The translations under genes and the position numbers were made by a program. From positions 1 to 64,000 of the forward strand of contig NZ_BOOH01000012.1 in the NCBI RefSeq assembly GCF_016863135.1: DNA of 64,000 bases. The letters are read 5' to 3'. Position 1 is the stretch's first letter; each line of letters opens with the position of its first letter. This document shows positions 47,517-56,467 of this stretch, in pieces. The DNA is from Planobispora longispora (lineage in GTDB: Bacteria > Actinomycetota > Actinomycetes > Streptosporangiales > Streptosporangiaceae). A model generated the notes under the pieces. It saw only the letters and a list, made by a program, of their open reading frames with translations. It was not told where the DNA came from and did not search any database.

Positions 47517-48326
47517 GTGTCAGATCGGGAGTCCGCGATTACGGTGGACGGCGTGCGCCTGTACACACGATCGGCGGGCGAGGGACTTCCGGTCATCCTT
47601 CTCCACGCGTTCCCGATGTCGTCCACCATGTGGCTGGCCCAGCGCGAAGGCCTGGCGGCCACCTGCAAGGTGATCACTCCGGACCTGCGCGGATTCGGCG
47701 GCTCGATGCTCGGCGACGACGACCCGTCACTCGACGTGATGGCCGACGACGTCGTCCGCCTCCTCGACGAGGAAGGCCTGGACCGGGCCGTGATCGGCGG
47801 CCAGTCCATGGGCGGCTACGTGACGATGGCCCTGTGCCGCCGCCATCCCGACCGGATCCTGGGCGTGATCCTCGCCGACACGAAGGCGACCGCCGACCCC
47901 GAGCCCGCGCGGGCCAACCGCGAGCGCATCGCCGCCGCCGTCCTCGACCGGGGCACGGCGGTCCTGATCGAAGAGGTGCTCCCGGCCCTGGTGGGGTCCA
48001 CCACCAAGCAGCGCCGGGCGATGGTGTTCGGCCGCGTCCGCGGCCTGGTGCAGTCGGCCCCGCCGGGCGCCGTCGCCTGGGCCCAGCGGGCCATGGCCGC
48101 CCGCCCCGACTCCTTCGACACCCTGCGGGCGCTGAAGGTGCCCGCCCTCGTGATCGTCGGTGAGGAGGACGAGCTGTCGCCGCTGTCCGACGCCGAGGCG
48201 ATGACGGACGCGGTCCCCGACGGCCGCCTGACCGTGATCGAGAAAGCCGGTCACCTGAGCGCGATCGAGCAGCCCGAGGCCTTCAACCGGGCCGTGACCG
48301 GCTTCCTCAAGGACCGCCTCCTCTGA
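47517..48326 (+). CDS. Alpha/beta hydrolase
   Basis: The 269-residue enzyme has VILLHAFPMSSTMW (oxyanion hole), DLRGFGGSMLGDDD, the nucleophile elbow GGQSMGGYVTMAL, VIVGEEDELSP with the acid, and AGHLSAIEQPEAF with the His. It belongs with the 3-oxoadipate enol-lactonase-like/esterase group. The start is unsure: the GTG at 47517 sits directly behind AAGGGG, while the GTG at 47544 would give MDGVRLYTR, closer to the usual start. It lies 18 bases after the SDR gene. Confidence 0.88.
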   Translation: MSDRESAITVDGVRLYTRSAGEGLPVILLHAFPMSSTMWLAQREGLAATCKVITPDLRGFGGSMLGDDDPSLDVMADDVVRLLDEEGLDRAVIGGQSMGGYVTMALCRRHPDRILGVILADTKATADPEPARANRERIAAAVLDRGTAVLIEEVLPALVGSTTKQRRAMVFGRVRGLVQSAPPGAVAWAQRAMAARPDSFDTLRALKVPALVIVGEEDELSPLSDAEAMTDAVPDGRLTVIEKAGHLSAIEQPEAFNRAVTGFLKDRLL

Positions 48327-48364
48327 TCCGAGGGGTCATGGCCTCTGATCCGAGGGGTCATGGC
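48321..48364. repeat. 22-bp tandem duplication at a gene end
   Basis: CTCTGATCCGAGGGGTCATG plus GC occurs at 48321-48342 and again at 48343-48364. The first copy includes the stop codon of the hydrolase gene. Confidence 0.93.
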
Positions 48365-48461
48365 CGCGCCGTGCGGGCGGGTTCTCCGATGGCGGAGCGA
48401 ACCGGATGACGTTTTGTCGGTGCGCGTTGCGATGATCCGATCGGATGAAGGGAGAAAGCAG

Positions 48462-48845
48462 ATGCCGAACGATCCCGGTGAGGTCGATCGCTTCATGGCG
48501 ACCCTCCAGCACCCGCTGAAGGAGGGGGTCGAACAGCTGAGGACGGCGATTCTGGCATCGAACCCGGAGATCACCGAGCGGGTGAAGTGGAATGCCCCCA
48601 GCTTCTGCTACGGCGGGACGGACAGGGTGACCTTCCTGCTCCGGCCGGGCGACCGGCTGCAGCTTGTCTTCCACCGCGGAGCCAAGGTCCGTGACGACAG
48701 CGCCGGGTTCATCTTTCACGACCCCACGGGTTTGATGACGTGGCAGGCATCCGACAGGGGCGTCGTATCGTTCACCGGCCTGGAAGACGTCGAGTCCAAG
48801 AAGGCGGCGGTCGTGTCCCTGGTGAACGAATGGGTCCTGGCGTAG
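48462..48845 (+). CDS. DUF1801 domain protein
   Basis: The 127-residue protein matches the YdhG/DUF1801 fold: VDRFMATLQHPLKEGVEQLRTAILASNPEITERVKWNAPSF (abridged), then YGGTDRVTFLLRPGDRLQLVFHRGAK and a C-terminal helix. The ATG at 48462 follows GAAGGGAG with 7 bases spacing; a longer upstream frame is unsupported. The biochemical function of the family is not established. Confidence 0.85.
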   Translation: MPNDPGEVDRFMATLQHPLKEGVEQLRTAILASNPEITERVKWNAPSFCYGGTDRVTFLLRPGDRLQLVFHRGAKVRDDSAGFIFHDPTGLMTWQASDRGVVSFTGLEDVESKKAAVVSLVNEWVLA

Positions 48846-48901
48846 CCGTGCGGTGATCGGATCCACGAGACCGGGCTGCCGGCTCGTCGAGGACCGTACG
48901 G

Positions 48902-49861
48902 CTATGTCGTCCGTACGGCGCGCAGGCAGCGGTCGGCCTGGGCGCGGAGGGCGTCGGTGAGGGCGGGCGGGCCGCTGACGAGGGTGAAGTCGGCGTCCAC
49001 CGAAGTGATCATCCAGACCAGGTCCGACGGGGTGTCGGCGCCGACGTGCAGCAGGCAGCTGCGGTCGTCGACGGCCTCGATCACGCCCATGCCCGGCCAG
49101 ACCCGCTCGGCCACGTCCCCGGCGGACTCGTGCAGGGTGACGGTCGCCTGGAACGGCCAGGTCCGTGACGACAGCTGGTGCGCCAGGTAGGCGGCGACAT
49201 CGCCGTCGGGCGGCTGCCTGGGCGCGAACCGGGGACCGGTGGGCGGGCGGGGGGTCAGCCGGTCCACCCGGAAGGTGCGCCAGTCGCCGCGGTCGACGTC
49301 CCAGGCGACGAGATACCAGTGCCGTTCGAAGCTGACCAGGCTGTGCGGTTCGACGGACCGGACCGTGTCGCCGCCGCGAGGGCTCGTGTAGTCGAAGCGC
49401 AGCCGTTCGCGCCGGCGGCAGGCCTCGGCGATCACCATCAGCGCGTCCGGGCTCACCGCGGGCCCGGTGCCGCCGACCCGGACGGTCACCGTGTTCAGCG
49501 TGTTCACCCGGTGGCGCAGCCGGGAGGGCAGCACCTGCTCGAGTTTGGCCAGCGCCCGCAGCGAGGTCTCCTCGATCCCGGCGACCGAGCCGCCCGCCGC
49601 CGTACGGAGACCGACCGCCACGGCGACCGCCTCCTCGTCGTCGAGCAGCAGCGGCGGCAGCGACGTGCCGGCGCCCAGCCGGTAACCGGCGGCGCCCTGG
49701 GTGGCATGAACCGGGTAACCCAGTTCGCGCAGCCGTTCCACGTCTCTGCGGACCGTGCGCGCGGTGACGCCCAGCCGGCCGGCGAGTTCGGCGCCGGACC
49801 AGTCGCGGCGGGTCTGCAGCAGCGACAGCAGTTTGAGCAGCCGCGCGGAGGTCTCCAGCAT
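48902..49861 (-). CDS. WYL-domain transcriptional regulator (YafY type)
   Basis: The 319-residue regulator has an N-terminal HTH_11 domain (LLKLLSLLQTRRDWSGAELAGRLGVTARTVRRDVERLRELG, abridged). The WYL ligand-binding domain is centred on RHWYLVAWDVDRGDWRTFRVDRL near residue 185, and a WCX C-terminal domain follows. It is divergent from the epoxide hydrolase at 49924, and a perfect dyad lies between them. Such pairs usually have the regulator repress both genes until a ligand binds. Confidence 0.92.
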   Translation of the reverse strand: MLETSARLLKLLSLLQTRRDWSGAELAGRLGVTARTVRRDVERLRELGYPVHATQGAAGYRLGAGTSLPPLLLDDEEAVAVAVGLRTAAGGSVAGIEETSLRALAKLEQVLPSRLRHRVNTLNTVTVRVGGTGPAVSPDALMVIAEACRRRERLRFDYTSPRGGDTVRSVEPHSLVSFERHWYLVAWDVDRGDWRTFRVDRLTPRPPTGPRFAPRQPPDGDVAAYLAHQLSSRTWPFQATVTLHESAGDVAERVWPGMGVIEAVDDRSCLLHVGADTPSDLVWMITSVDADFTLVSGPPALTDALRAQADRCLRAVRTT

Positions 49862-49880
49862 GTCCCAAGATTGTCAGACC

Positions 49881-49916
49881 CTTAGGACCGGACTCGTCCT
49901 AAGCGGCTCATAACGT
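49881..49916. promoter_or_regulatory. Operator and promoter between WYL regulator and epoxide hydrolase
   Basis: CTTAGGAC (49881-49888) and GTCCTAAG (49896-49903) form a perfect 8-bp dyad with a 7-base centre. TAACGT at 49911-49916 is a -10 box seven bases before the hydrolase ATG (leaderless). CAATCT on the minus strand lies six bases before the regulator ATG. The dyad overlaps the expected -35 of the hydrolase, so binding should block it. Confidence 0.6.
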
Positions 49917-49923
49917 CGTGGCC

Positions 49924-51216
49924 ATGACGAACCCGCAGCAGGACATCCGTCCCTTCCGCATCGACATCCCGCAGGCGCAGCTCGACGACCTGGGCGCACG
50001 CCTGGCCGGCACCCGCTGGCCGGACGAGCTGCCGGGCGTCGGATGGAGCCGGGGAGTGCCGGTGGGTTACCTGAAGGAGCTCGCCGAGTACTGGCGCACC
50101 GGTTACGACTGGCGGGCGCACGAGGCGGCGCTCAACGAGCACCCGCAGTACATGACCACCATCGACGGGCAGAACGTCCACTTCCTGCACGTGCGCTCGC
50201 CCGAGCCCGGCGCCATGCCCCTGATGCTGCTGCACGGCTGGCCGGGCGGGATCGTGGACTTCCTCGACGTCATCGGCCCGCTCTCGGACCCCCGCACGCA
50301 CGGCGGCGACCCGGCCGACGCCTTCCACCTGGTGATCCCGTCGCTGCCGGGGTTCGGGTTCTCCACGCCGCTGGCCGGACCGGGCATGAGCGCGGCCGCG
50401 ATGGCCGGAGTGCTCGCGCGGCTGATGTCCCTGCTCGGATACGAGCGGTACGGCGTCCAGGGCTACGACACCGGCGCGTGGGTCGCTCCCCGGATGGGCG
50501 GGCAGGACCCGGAACACGTCGTCGGCGTTCACGTCAACGCCCTGCTCACCTTCCCGATCGGGGAGGAGGGCGAGATGGACGGCCTGTCCGAGGTCGAGCG
50601 GCGGCGCTGGCAGGCGATGCAGGACTTCAACGACGGCTACCTGCAGTGCAACTCCAAGCGGCCGCAGACGGTGACGTACGGGCTGCACGACTCGCCCGTC
50701 GGCCAGCTCGCCTGGATCGTGGAGAAGTTCAAGGAGCTCACCGTCCCGGAGGAGGGGCTCCCCGAGGACAGCATCGACCGCGACCGGATCCTGACCGACG
50801 TCTCGCTGTACTGGCTGACCGGCACGGCCGGATCGGCGGCGCAGATCTACTACGAGGAGGTCTCCGCGAACGCCTGGAACGGGGCCGGCGAGGGGGACGG
50901 CGCGGACTGGAGCGGAGCCGGAGATGGGGGCGGCGCGGACTGGAGCGAAGGCGAGACCGCAGGCGGAGGCGGCGCGGACTGGAACGGAGGCGAGGCCGCG
51001 GGCGGGGACGCGGGCGGCTGGGCCGGGGCACAGCGCGGGACGGTGCCGACCGGCGTGCTGGTCTCCGCCCATGACGTGACCATCCGCCGCTGGGCCGAGC
51101 GCGACCACAACGTCGTGCGCTGGACCGAACTCGGCAGGGGCGGCCACTTCCTCGCGATGGAGGAGCCCGGCCTGCTGGTCGGCGACGTCCGCGAGTTCTT
51201 CCGGAAGGTCCGCTGA
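49924..51216 (+). CDS. Epoxide hydrolase with a repetitive insertion
   Basis: The 430-residue protein starts with the epoxide-hydrolase N-terminal (EHN) domain ([25 protein letters not shown]). Then come [20 protein letters not shown] (oxyanion), [10 protein letters not shown], and the nucleophile Asp in [16 protein letters not shown]. The catalytic His is in [15 protein letters not shown]. Between residues about 320 and 371 there is a Gly/Ala-rich insert with three GADW units (50881-51036), absent from ordinary family members, near the expected catalytic acid. The start is the leaderless ATG at 49924. It hydrolyses epoxides to diols if still active. Confidence 0.88.
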   Translation: MTNPQQDIRPFRIDIPQAQLDDLGARLAGTRWPDELPGVGWSRGVPVGYLKELAEYWRTGYDWRAHEAALNEHPQYMTTIDGQNVHFLHVRSPEPGAMPLMLLHGWPGGIVDFLDVIGPLSDPRTHGGDPADAFHLVIPSLPGFGFSTPLAGPGMSAAAMAGVLARLMSLLGYERYGVQGYDTGAWVAPRMGGQDPEHVVGVHVNALLTFPIGEEGEMDGLSEVERRRWQAMQDFNDGYLQCNSKRPQTVTYGLHDSPVGQLAWIVEKFKELTVPEEGLPEDSIDRDRILTDVSLYWLTGTAGSAAQIYYEEVSANAWNGAGEGDGADWSGAGDGGGADWSEGETAGGGGADWNGGEAAGGDAGGWAGAQRGTVPTGVLVSAHDVTIRRWAERDHNVVRWTELGRGGHFLAMEEPGLLVGDVREFFRKVR

Positions 51217-51217
51217 G

Positions 51218-52027
51218 ATGGGCGCCCGCGGGCCGGCGCGACGGCCGGGCACCGACCTGCTGACCCCGCGGGCGCTCAACCGCGCGCTGCTGGAACGGCA
51301 GATGCTGCTGCGCCGCACGGACCTGCCGGTCGTCGCGGCCGTCGAACGGGTGCTCGGGCTGAACGCCCAAGATCCCAACCTGCCGTACCTCGCGCTCTGG
51401 AGCAGACTGGAGAGGTTCGCCATCAAGGACCTGACGGCCGCGATCGAGGATCGTTCGCTGGTCCGGTCGACGATGATGCGGGCCACGCAGCATCTGCTGT
51501 CCGTACCGGACTTCCGGCTGGTCCGCCCGGCGCTGGAACCGCTGCTGCGCCGGGTGCAGCGCAACGTCTTCGGCCGCCGCACCGCCGGTGTCGACCTCGA
51601 TGCGCTCGTCGCCGAGGCGAGGGAACTGCTCGGCGGCCGGGTGCTGACCCGGCCCCAGCTGGGCCGGCTGCTGGCCGGGCAGCGGCCGGGCGCGGACCCG
51701 ACCGCCCTCGGCTGGACGGTGCAGTACCTGCCGGACTTCGACGCGACGCTCCTCGCCCACGCGGACCGGACGCGGATGATGACCGACCAGATCCGCCGCC
51801 GGGTCTGCGTCGGCGACGCCGTCGCCGCCGTCGTCCTCGTCGACGGTACGGTCGCCGCGACGTGGACGCGGTCCCGCACCGGCGAGACCGCCGTACTGAC
51901 CGTGCGGCCGTTCTTCCCGCTGTCGATCTCGGACCGCGACGCCGTCGAGGCCGAAGCCGGCCGGCTGCTCGCCTTCACCGACCCGGACGCCTCCGAGTGC
52001 CGTGTCCGGCTCTTTCGGGAGTCTTGA
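51218..52027 (+). CDS. Winged-helix DNA-binding (HTH_42, AlkZ/YcaQ-related) protein, shortened
   Basis: The 269-residue protein belongs to the family of AlkZ/YcaQ DNA glycosylases and uncharacterised relatives. It has VLGLNAQDPNLPYLALWSRLERF, LVRSTMMRATQHLL and the C-terminal LPDFDATLLAHADRTRMM with VLVDGTVAATW. Full-length relatives have about 360-400 residues. Here GRDP-type helix AGQRPGADPTALGWTVQYL runs directly into PDFDATLL at residue about 172, so roughly 100 residues are missing in frame. The catalytic QxQ position reads NAQ. It starts one base after the epoxide hydrolase stop. Possibly a degenerate gene. Confidence 0.75.
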   Translation: MGARGPARRPGTDLLTPRALNRALLERQMLLRRTDLPVVAAVERVLGLNAQDPNLPYLALWSRLERFAIKDLTAAIEDRSLVRSTMMRATQHLLSVPDFRLVRPALEPLLRRVQRNVFGRRTAGVDLDALVAEARELLGGRVLTRPQLGRLLAGQRPGADPTALGWTVQYLPDFDATLLAHADRTRMMTDQIRRRVCVGDAVAAVVLVDGTVAATWTRSRTGETAVLTVRPFFPLSISDRDAVEAEAGRLLAFTDPDASECRVRLFRES

Positions 52028-52205
52028 GCGGCATTCCGGACGGGTCTCGTGACGCGTCCCGCCCCGGGGCGGATGCTCCGGGCCGGCCACGATAAACCGG
52101 CGGGCCGTTCACCGGATGAGCTCTCGCCCGCTGTACGCCGCCCGCTGTACGCCGCCGCCCCCGCCCGCTGTATGCCGCCCGACGGTCCGGCGAAGCGGCG
52201 CGGGG

Positions 52206-52853
52206 TCACTCGCCGTCTGGGTCCGCCGGCTCCGCGGCCGGTGCGATCTGCAGTCGTGCCGCGGCGCCGCCGGCGATCTCACGCCCGTGATTCAGCGTGT
52301 AGTCGAGCTGCCTGGCCAGGAGCGGGAGGTCGGCCGGGGGCAGGTACGCCTCGGCGCCGGCGTCGAGCAGCCGCCGGACCGGGCCGTGGTACTGAACCCC
52401 GAGTTCGCGGTCCTCGATTTCGGTGACGATGACGCGGGCTTTCGGGAACATCGATCGGAGCGCTGAGATCAGCTGCGGGCTGCCCGGAGGGATCAGCAGC
52501 ACATCGGTCGTCGCGGGAGCGGCGTGCATGTCGAGCACCACGTAGTCCGCCCCGAGCTGGTTCGACAGCGCGACCCGGGCCGCGGTCGACAGCTTCATCG
52601 CGGTGGCCACGACCGTCACGCTCTCGTCGTCGACCGGTTCTCGGTCGTCGGCCTCATCTGAGGCGTCGCGATCGACGACGGCGCCTCGGACCACGTCGAC
52701 GGTGCTGGAGATCGTCGCGATCGACGCGCCGTCCCGCGTGAGGACCAGGGTCTCGCCGGGTTCGAGGGCGTCGATGAGTGCCACGACGTCGTCGGGGAGG
52801 CGGGTCACGTCGATGCGCTGCGCGGAGCGTGGGGCGCGTTTGCGGATCACCAT
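52206..52853 (-). CDS. Unknown protein with Phd/YefM-like N-terminus
   Basis: The 215-residue product begins with a basic tail, then IDVTRLPDDVVALIDALEPGETLVLTRDGASIATISSTV, which matches the DNA-binding strand-helix pattern of Phd-type antitoxins. The following 130 residues (TVVATAMKLSTAARVALSNQLGADYVVLDMHAAP, and FPKARVIVTEIEDRELGVQYHGPVRRLLDAGAEAYLPP) look like a Rossmann-like alpha/beta domain. No toxin gene is adjacent. The start at 52853 has a poor ribosome site. I do not recognise the full-length family. Confidence 0.7.
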   Translation of the reverse strand: MVIRKRAPRSAQRIDVTRLPDDVVALIDALEPGETLVLTRDGASIATISSTVDVVRGAVVDRDASDEADDREPVDDESVTVVATAMKLSTAARVALSNQLGADYVVLDMHAAPATTDVLLIPPGSPQLISALRSMFPKARVIVTEIEDRELGVQYHGPVRRLLDAGAEAYLPPADLPLLARQLDYTLNHGREIAGGAAARLQIAPAAEPADPDGE

Positions 52854-53199
52854 GCCTGCGACACGCTCACGGCCGCGGGGACACCCCGTGTCATGCGCCG
52901 TCCCGGCCGTCCGGCGAAAGGCCCCCTGCGGTGACACGGCTGCCTGCCCCGAAGGCGCTGCTCAACCAGATGATCACTCGAGCCCCTTCTGACGCTGTGG
53001 CGCTCAGCGCTCTCGATGTCGTCGCCTCCATCTAACCCGACCGCGCCGCGGTCCGGCCCGTCACCCGCTCACCGATCGCCTGCGCGCGGCGTCCCGCCGG
53101 ACGGGGGCGAGCCCGGAGACGAAAAAAGGAGAGCCCGGCGACCGTGAAGGTCACCGGGCTCTCCTGTAGCCGTCGTCAACGTCGTGGAGCCTGGGCGCG
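52854..53199. other. 346-base gene-free stretch
   Basis: Lies between two minus-strand genes. It holds the strong terminator at 53122-53165 and otherwise mixed-composition sequence with no supportable gene; the promoter of the gene ending at 52206 should be in 52854-53100. Confidence 0.5.
53122..53165 (-). terminator. Intrinsic terminator of the coiled-coil gene
   Basis: A 17-bp stem with one mismatch (arms 53127-53143 and 53149-53165, loop of 5) is followed on the minus strand by a run of T (A-run at 53122-53127 on the plus strand). It is the most canonical terminator in the window. Confidence 0.9.
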
Positions 53200-54480
53200 T
53201 TACTCCTGCCACCACTCCGCGTCGTCGTCGGCCTTCTCCGCCTTCGCGGCGGCCGGGACGGGCTTGTCGTTGCCGTTGGCGGCGGCGATGGCCGGCTTGG
53301 CCGGGGCCGCGGTGACGGCGGGCTCGGGGTCGGCCGCGGGGAGCGGCGCGCCGCCGAGCAGCTGGCGCAGCTGGGCCAGGTGGCTGGTGATGCTGTCGCG
53401 CTGGCGGGTGAGCTCGTCGACCTGGCGCTGGGCGACCGTGCGGCTCCGCTCGGCCTCGGCCTTGGCCTCGGAGACGATCGACTCGGCGCTGCTCTTGGCC
53501 TCGGAGACGATCTGGTCGGCGTTCTTGCGGGCGTTGGTCAGCAGCTGCTTGGCGTGCGTGTCGGCCTCGCGGCGGGTCTGCTCGGCCTGCTGGGTGGCCT
53601 TGGTGGCCCGCTGCTCGGCGGTGGCCGCGCGCTGCTCGGCCTCGGCGACCAGCTTCTGGGTGGCGGCCTGCGCGGTGGCGTGGCGCTCGGCCTCCTGGCG
53701 CTCGGCCTCCTCGCGGCGGGCGGCGAGCTGGATCTCGAACTCGGCCTCGTCCTGGGCCCGCTTGGCCTCGGACTCCTCCAGGATGCGCTGGGCCTGCGCC
53801 CGCATCTCGTCGGCCTGACGCTTGGCCGTGGTGAGGATCTCGTCGCGCTCGCGCTTGGTCGAGGCGCGGAGCTGGGCGACCTCGCGCTCGGTGGTGGTGC
53901 GGAGCTTGGCGATCTCGCGCTCGGCGTCCGCGCGCTTCTCGGCGACCTCGTGGTCGGCGGTGGCGCGGAGCTTGGCGACCTCGCGCTCGGTGGTGGAGGT
54001 GAGCTCCTCGGACTCGCGGCGGGCGGTCGAGCGGATCTCCTCGGCCTCGCGCTCGGCGGTCCCGCGCATGTCGTCGGCCTCGCGGGTGGCGAGGGCGCGC
54101 TTCTCCGCCGCCTCGTTCTCGGCCGCGGCGCGCATGTCGGCGGCCTCCACCTTGGCGGCCGCCTTGATCTCGTTCGCCTCGGACCGGGCGGCCTGAACGA
54201 GCTCGGTGGCCTGCTCCTCGGCGAGACGGAGCAGCTGCTCGATGCGGGCGCCGAGGCCGGAGTAGGTCGGCCTCTCCTGCTCCTGGAGCTGGCGCTGGGA
54301 GTCGCTCAGATCCCGCTGCAGGCCGGTGACCTGCTCCCGGGCCTGACGCAGTTCGGTGTCGAGCTGCTTCAGGTAGTCGTGAACCTGGTGCCGGTCATAG
54401 CCACGGAGCACCACGTCGAATTCCCGGGCGGGGGCGTCCTCAAAGAAGTTGTTGAGCTGGGCGTCGATGTCGGACTGCAT
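53200..54480 (-). CDS. Long coiled-coil polarity/cytoskeletal protein (FilP/Scy, DivIVA-like)
   Basis: The 426-residue protein begins with a DivIVA-like lipid-binding region (REFDVVLRGYDRHQVHDYLKQLDTELRQA). About 300 residues of continuous coiled coil rich in Ala/Glu/Arg with hendecad-like repeats (EREVAKLRATADHEVAEKRADAEREIAKLR, abridged) follow. A Pro/Ala tail ends DDDAEWWQE. Streptomyces FilP and Scy, which organise hyphal tip growth, lie in the same place beside methylmalonyl-CoA epimerase, and were once misnamed cellulose-binding protein. It probably acts at growing poles or septa. Confidence 0.88.
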   Translation of the reverse strand: MQSDIDAQLNNFFEDAPAREFDVVLRGYDRHQVHDYLKQLDTELRQAREQVTGLQRDLSDSQRQLQEQERPTYSGLGARIEQLLRLAEEQATELVQAARSEANEIKAAAKVEAADMRAAAENEAAEKRALATREADDMRGTAEREAEEIRSTARRESEELTSTTEREVAKLRATADHEVAEKRADAEREIAKLRTTTEREVAQLRASTKRERDEILTTAKRQADEMRAQAQRILEESEAKRAQDEAEFEIQLAARREEAERQEAERHATAQAATQKLVAEAEQRAATAEQRATKATQQAEQTRREADTHAKQLLTNARKNADQIVSEAKSSAESIVSEAKAEAERSRTVAQRQVDELTRQRDSITSHLAQLRQLLGGAPLPAADPEPAVTAAPAKPAIAAANGNDKPVPAAAKAEKADDDAEWWQE

Positions 54481-54669
54481 GGAGGCTCGATCCTGGGTTG
54501 GCGAGACGGCTACACGGGCTGGACGGGGGCTGGAGACATCCGAGGCAGGATCCCTGGTGGACCCACGTCCGGTTGATAGGCCAGCGTACTCCGCTGTTGC
54601 CTCGTTGGCGGCCCCCTCTGGCTATCTGCGCGACTTGTTACGTATGAGTCTCCCTTGTGTTCGGCGGAG

Positions 54670-55098
54670 CTACTGTCCCTGGTCAGGAGCCTGGACGAGC
54701 TCGGTCAGCATCCCGCCCACGTCCTTGGGATGCAGAAAAGCTATGGAGGAGCCCATCGATCCGTGACGCGGCTTCTCGTCGAGGAGGCGGATCCCCTTTC
54801 CGCCGATCTCCTCCAGAGCCCGCGCGACGTCGGGGACTCCGAAGGCAACATGGTGCACTCCCTCGCCGCGCTTGGCCAGGAACTTCCCGACGGGCGTGTC
54901 GGGGCCCAGCGGCTCCAGGAGCTGGATGTAGGACCCGCCCCCCTCGCCGTCGGCGATGTGGAGCATGGCCTCCTTGACGCCCTGCTCCTCGTTGACCTCG
55001 CGCGCCACCACCGTCAGGTCGAAGGTCCGCTCGAAGAACGCGATCTTCTCTTCCAGGTCGTGGCAGGCGATTCCCACATGGTCGATACGCATGAACAT
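54670..55098 (-). CDS. mce: Methylmalonyl-CoA epimerase
   Basis: It interconverts (2S)- and (2R)-methylmalonyl-CoA in propionyl-CoA metabolism. The 142-residue glyoxalase-fold protein has two beta-alpha-beta modules. Metal ligands are visible as His in RIDHVGIACHDLE, Gln in GSYIQLLEPLGPDTPVGKFLAKRGEGVHHVAF (His), and Glu in LTELVQAP. The ATG at 55098 follows GGAGG by 8 bases; a frame of 12 more codons is unsupported. It is divergent from the thiolase at 55182. Confidence 0.95.
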   Translation of the reverse strand: MFMRIDHVGIACHDLEEKIAFFERTFDLTVVAREVNEEQGVKEAMLHIADGEGGGSYIQLLEPLGPDTPVGKFLAKRGEGVHHVAFGVPDVARALEEIGGKGIRLLDEKPRHGSMGSSIAFLHPKDVGGMLTELVQAPDQGQ

Positions 55099-55181
55099 AG
55101 GGCCAACCTCCATGGCAGTCGTTCCTGTACTCATGGGTATGGTGGCAAAGTCGCCCCACTTCCTGCCAGGGAGGCCCCTCT

Positions 55182-56366
55182 ATGTCTGGTTCCGTCATCG
55201 TCGCCGGAGCTCGTACCCCCATCGGCCGTCTCCTCGGCTCGTTGTCGAGCCTGACGGCCGCAGAGCTCGGCGGCATCGCCATCAAGGCCGCGCTGGAGCG
55301 CGCCGGCGTCGCCCCCGAGGCCGTGCAATACGTGATCATGGGGCAGGTCCTCCAGGCCGGAGCGGGCCAGATCCCCTCCCGCCAGGCCGCGGTGAAGGCC
55401 GGGATCCCGATGACCGTGCCGTCGCTGACGATCAACAAGGTCTGCCTGTCCGGGCTGGACGCGATCGCCCTCGCCGACCAGCTCATCCGGGCGGGCGAGT
55501 TCGACATCGTCGTGGCGGGCGGCATGGAGTCGATGTCCAACGCCCCGCACCTGCTGCCCGGCCTGCGCAGGGGAGTGAAGTACGGCGGCGCGGACATCGT
55601 CGACTCGATGGCCCACGACGGCCTCACCGACGCCTACGACCAGGTGTCCATGGGCGAGTCCACCGAGCGGCACAACGCCCGCCTCGGCTGGAGCCGCGAG
55701 GAGCAGGACGAGTTCTCCGCCCGTTCCCACCGGCTCGCCGCGGAGGCGATCAAGAACGGCGTCCTCGACGAGATCGTCCCGGTCCCGATCCCGCAGCGGA
55801 AGGGCGACCCGGTGGTCGTCACCGCCGACGAGGGAGTGCGGGCCGACACCACCGTCGAGGCCCTGGGCAGGCTGCGCCCCGCCTTCAGCAAGGACGGCAC
55901 GATCACCGCCGGCTCCGCCTCGCAGATCTCCGACGGCGCCTGCGCCGTGGTCGTGATGTCCAAGACCAAGGCCGAGGAGCTGGGCCTGGAGTGGCTGGCC
56001 GAGATCGGCGCCCACGGCAACGTGGCCGGTCCCGACAACTCGCTGCAGTCCCAGCCGGCCAACGCCGTCAAGCACGCCCTGGGCAAGCAGGGGCTCCTGG
56101 TCGACGACCTCGACCTGCTGGAGATCAACGAGGCGTTCGCCCAGGTCGTGCTGCAGTCCGCCAAGGACCTCGGCGTCTCGCTCGACAAGGTCAACGTCAA
56201 CGGCGGCGGCATCGCCGTCGGCCACCCGATCGGCGCCTCCGGCGCCCGCATCGTGCTCGCCCTGGCCTACGAGCTCAAGCGCCGCGGCGGCGGGCTCGGC
56301 GCGGCCGGGCTGTGCGGCGGCGGCGGCCAGGGCGACGCCCTGATCATCCGCGTCCCCTCGGCCTGA
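55182..56366 (+). CDS. Acetyl-CoA C-acetyltransferase (thiolase)
   Basis: It condenses or cleaves acetoacetyl-CoA-type substrates. The 394-residue thiolase has the nucleophile Cys in [16 protein letters not shown] near residue 89 and [40 protein letters not shown] with the catalytic His, and [10 protein letters not shown] with the second Cys follow. It is the ortholog by position of mycobacterial fadA4 (Rv1323), next to the epimerase. A hairpin terminator follows. Confidence 0.95.
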   Translation: MSGSVIVAGARTPIGRLLGSLSSLTAAELGGIAIKAALERAGVAPEAVQYVIMGQVLQAGAGQIPSRQAAVKAGIPMTVPSLTINKVCLSGLDAIALADQLIRAGEFDIVVAGGMESMSNAPHLLPGLRRGVKYGGADIVDSMAHDGLTDAYDQVSMGESTERHNARLGWSREEQDEFSARSHRLAAEAIKNGVLDEIVPVPIPQRKGDPVVVTADEGVRADTTVEALGRLRPAFSKDGTITAGSASQISDGACAVVVMSKTKAEELGLEWLAEIGAHGNVAGPDNSLQSQPANAVKHALGKQGLLVDDLDLLEINEAFAQVVLQSAKDLGVSLDKVNVNGGGIAVGHPIGASGARIVLALAYELKRRGGGLGAAGLCGGGGQGDALIIRVPSA

Positions 56367-56372
56367 CGTCCG

Positions 56373-56416
56373 GACCCGCCCGCGGACGCCGGTGGATCTC
56401 CGGCCGCGGGCGGGTC
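56373..56416. terminator. Hairpin after the thiolase gene
   Basis: A perfect 13-bp stem (GACCCGCCCGCGG / CCGCGGGCGGGTC), arms 56373-56385 and 56404-56416, with a loop that can pair further (GCCGG/CCGGC). It starts 6 bases after the stop and has no T-run. Confidence 0.7.
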
Positions 56417-56467
56417 TCATGATGTCGGCGATCCGGTGTGTGATCTGATCGAGGGTACGGAGGCGGC

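Noticed and set aside
52206-52853. A toxin-antitoxin module from the Phd-like N-terminus
   Set aside because: No small toxin frame with a ribosome site lies next to it, and the protein is much longer than an antitoxin.
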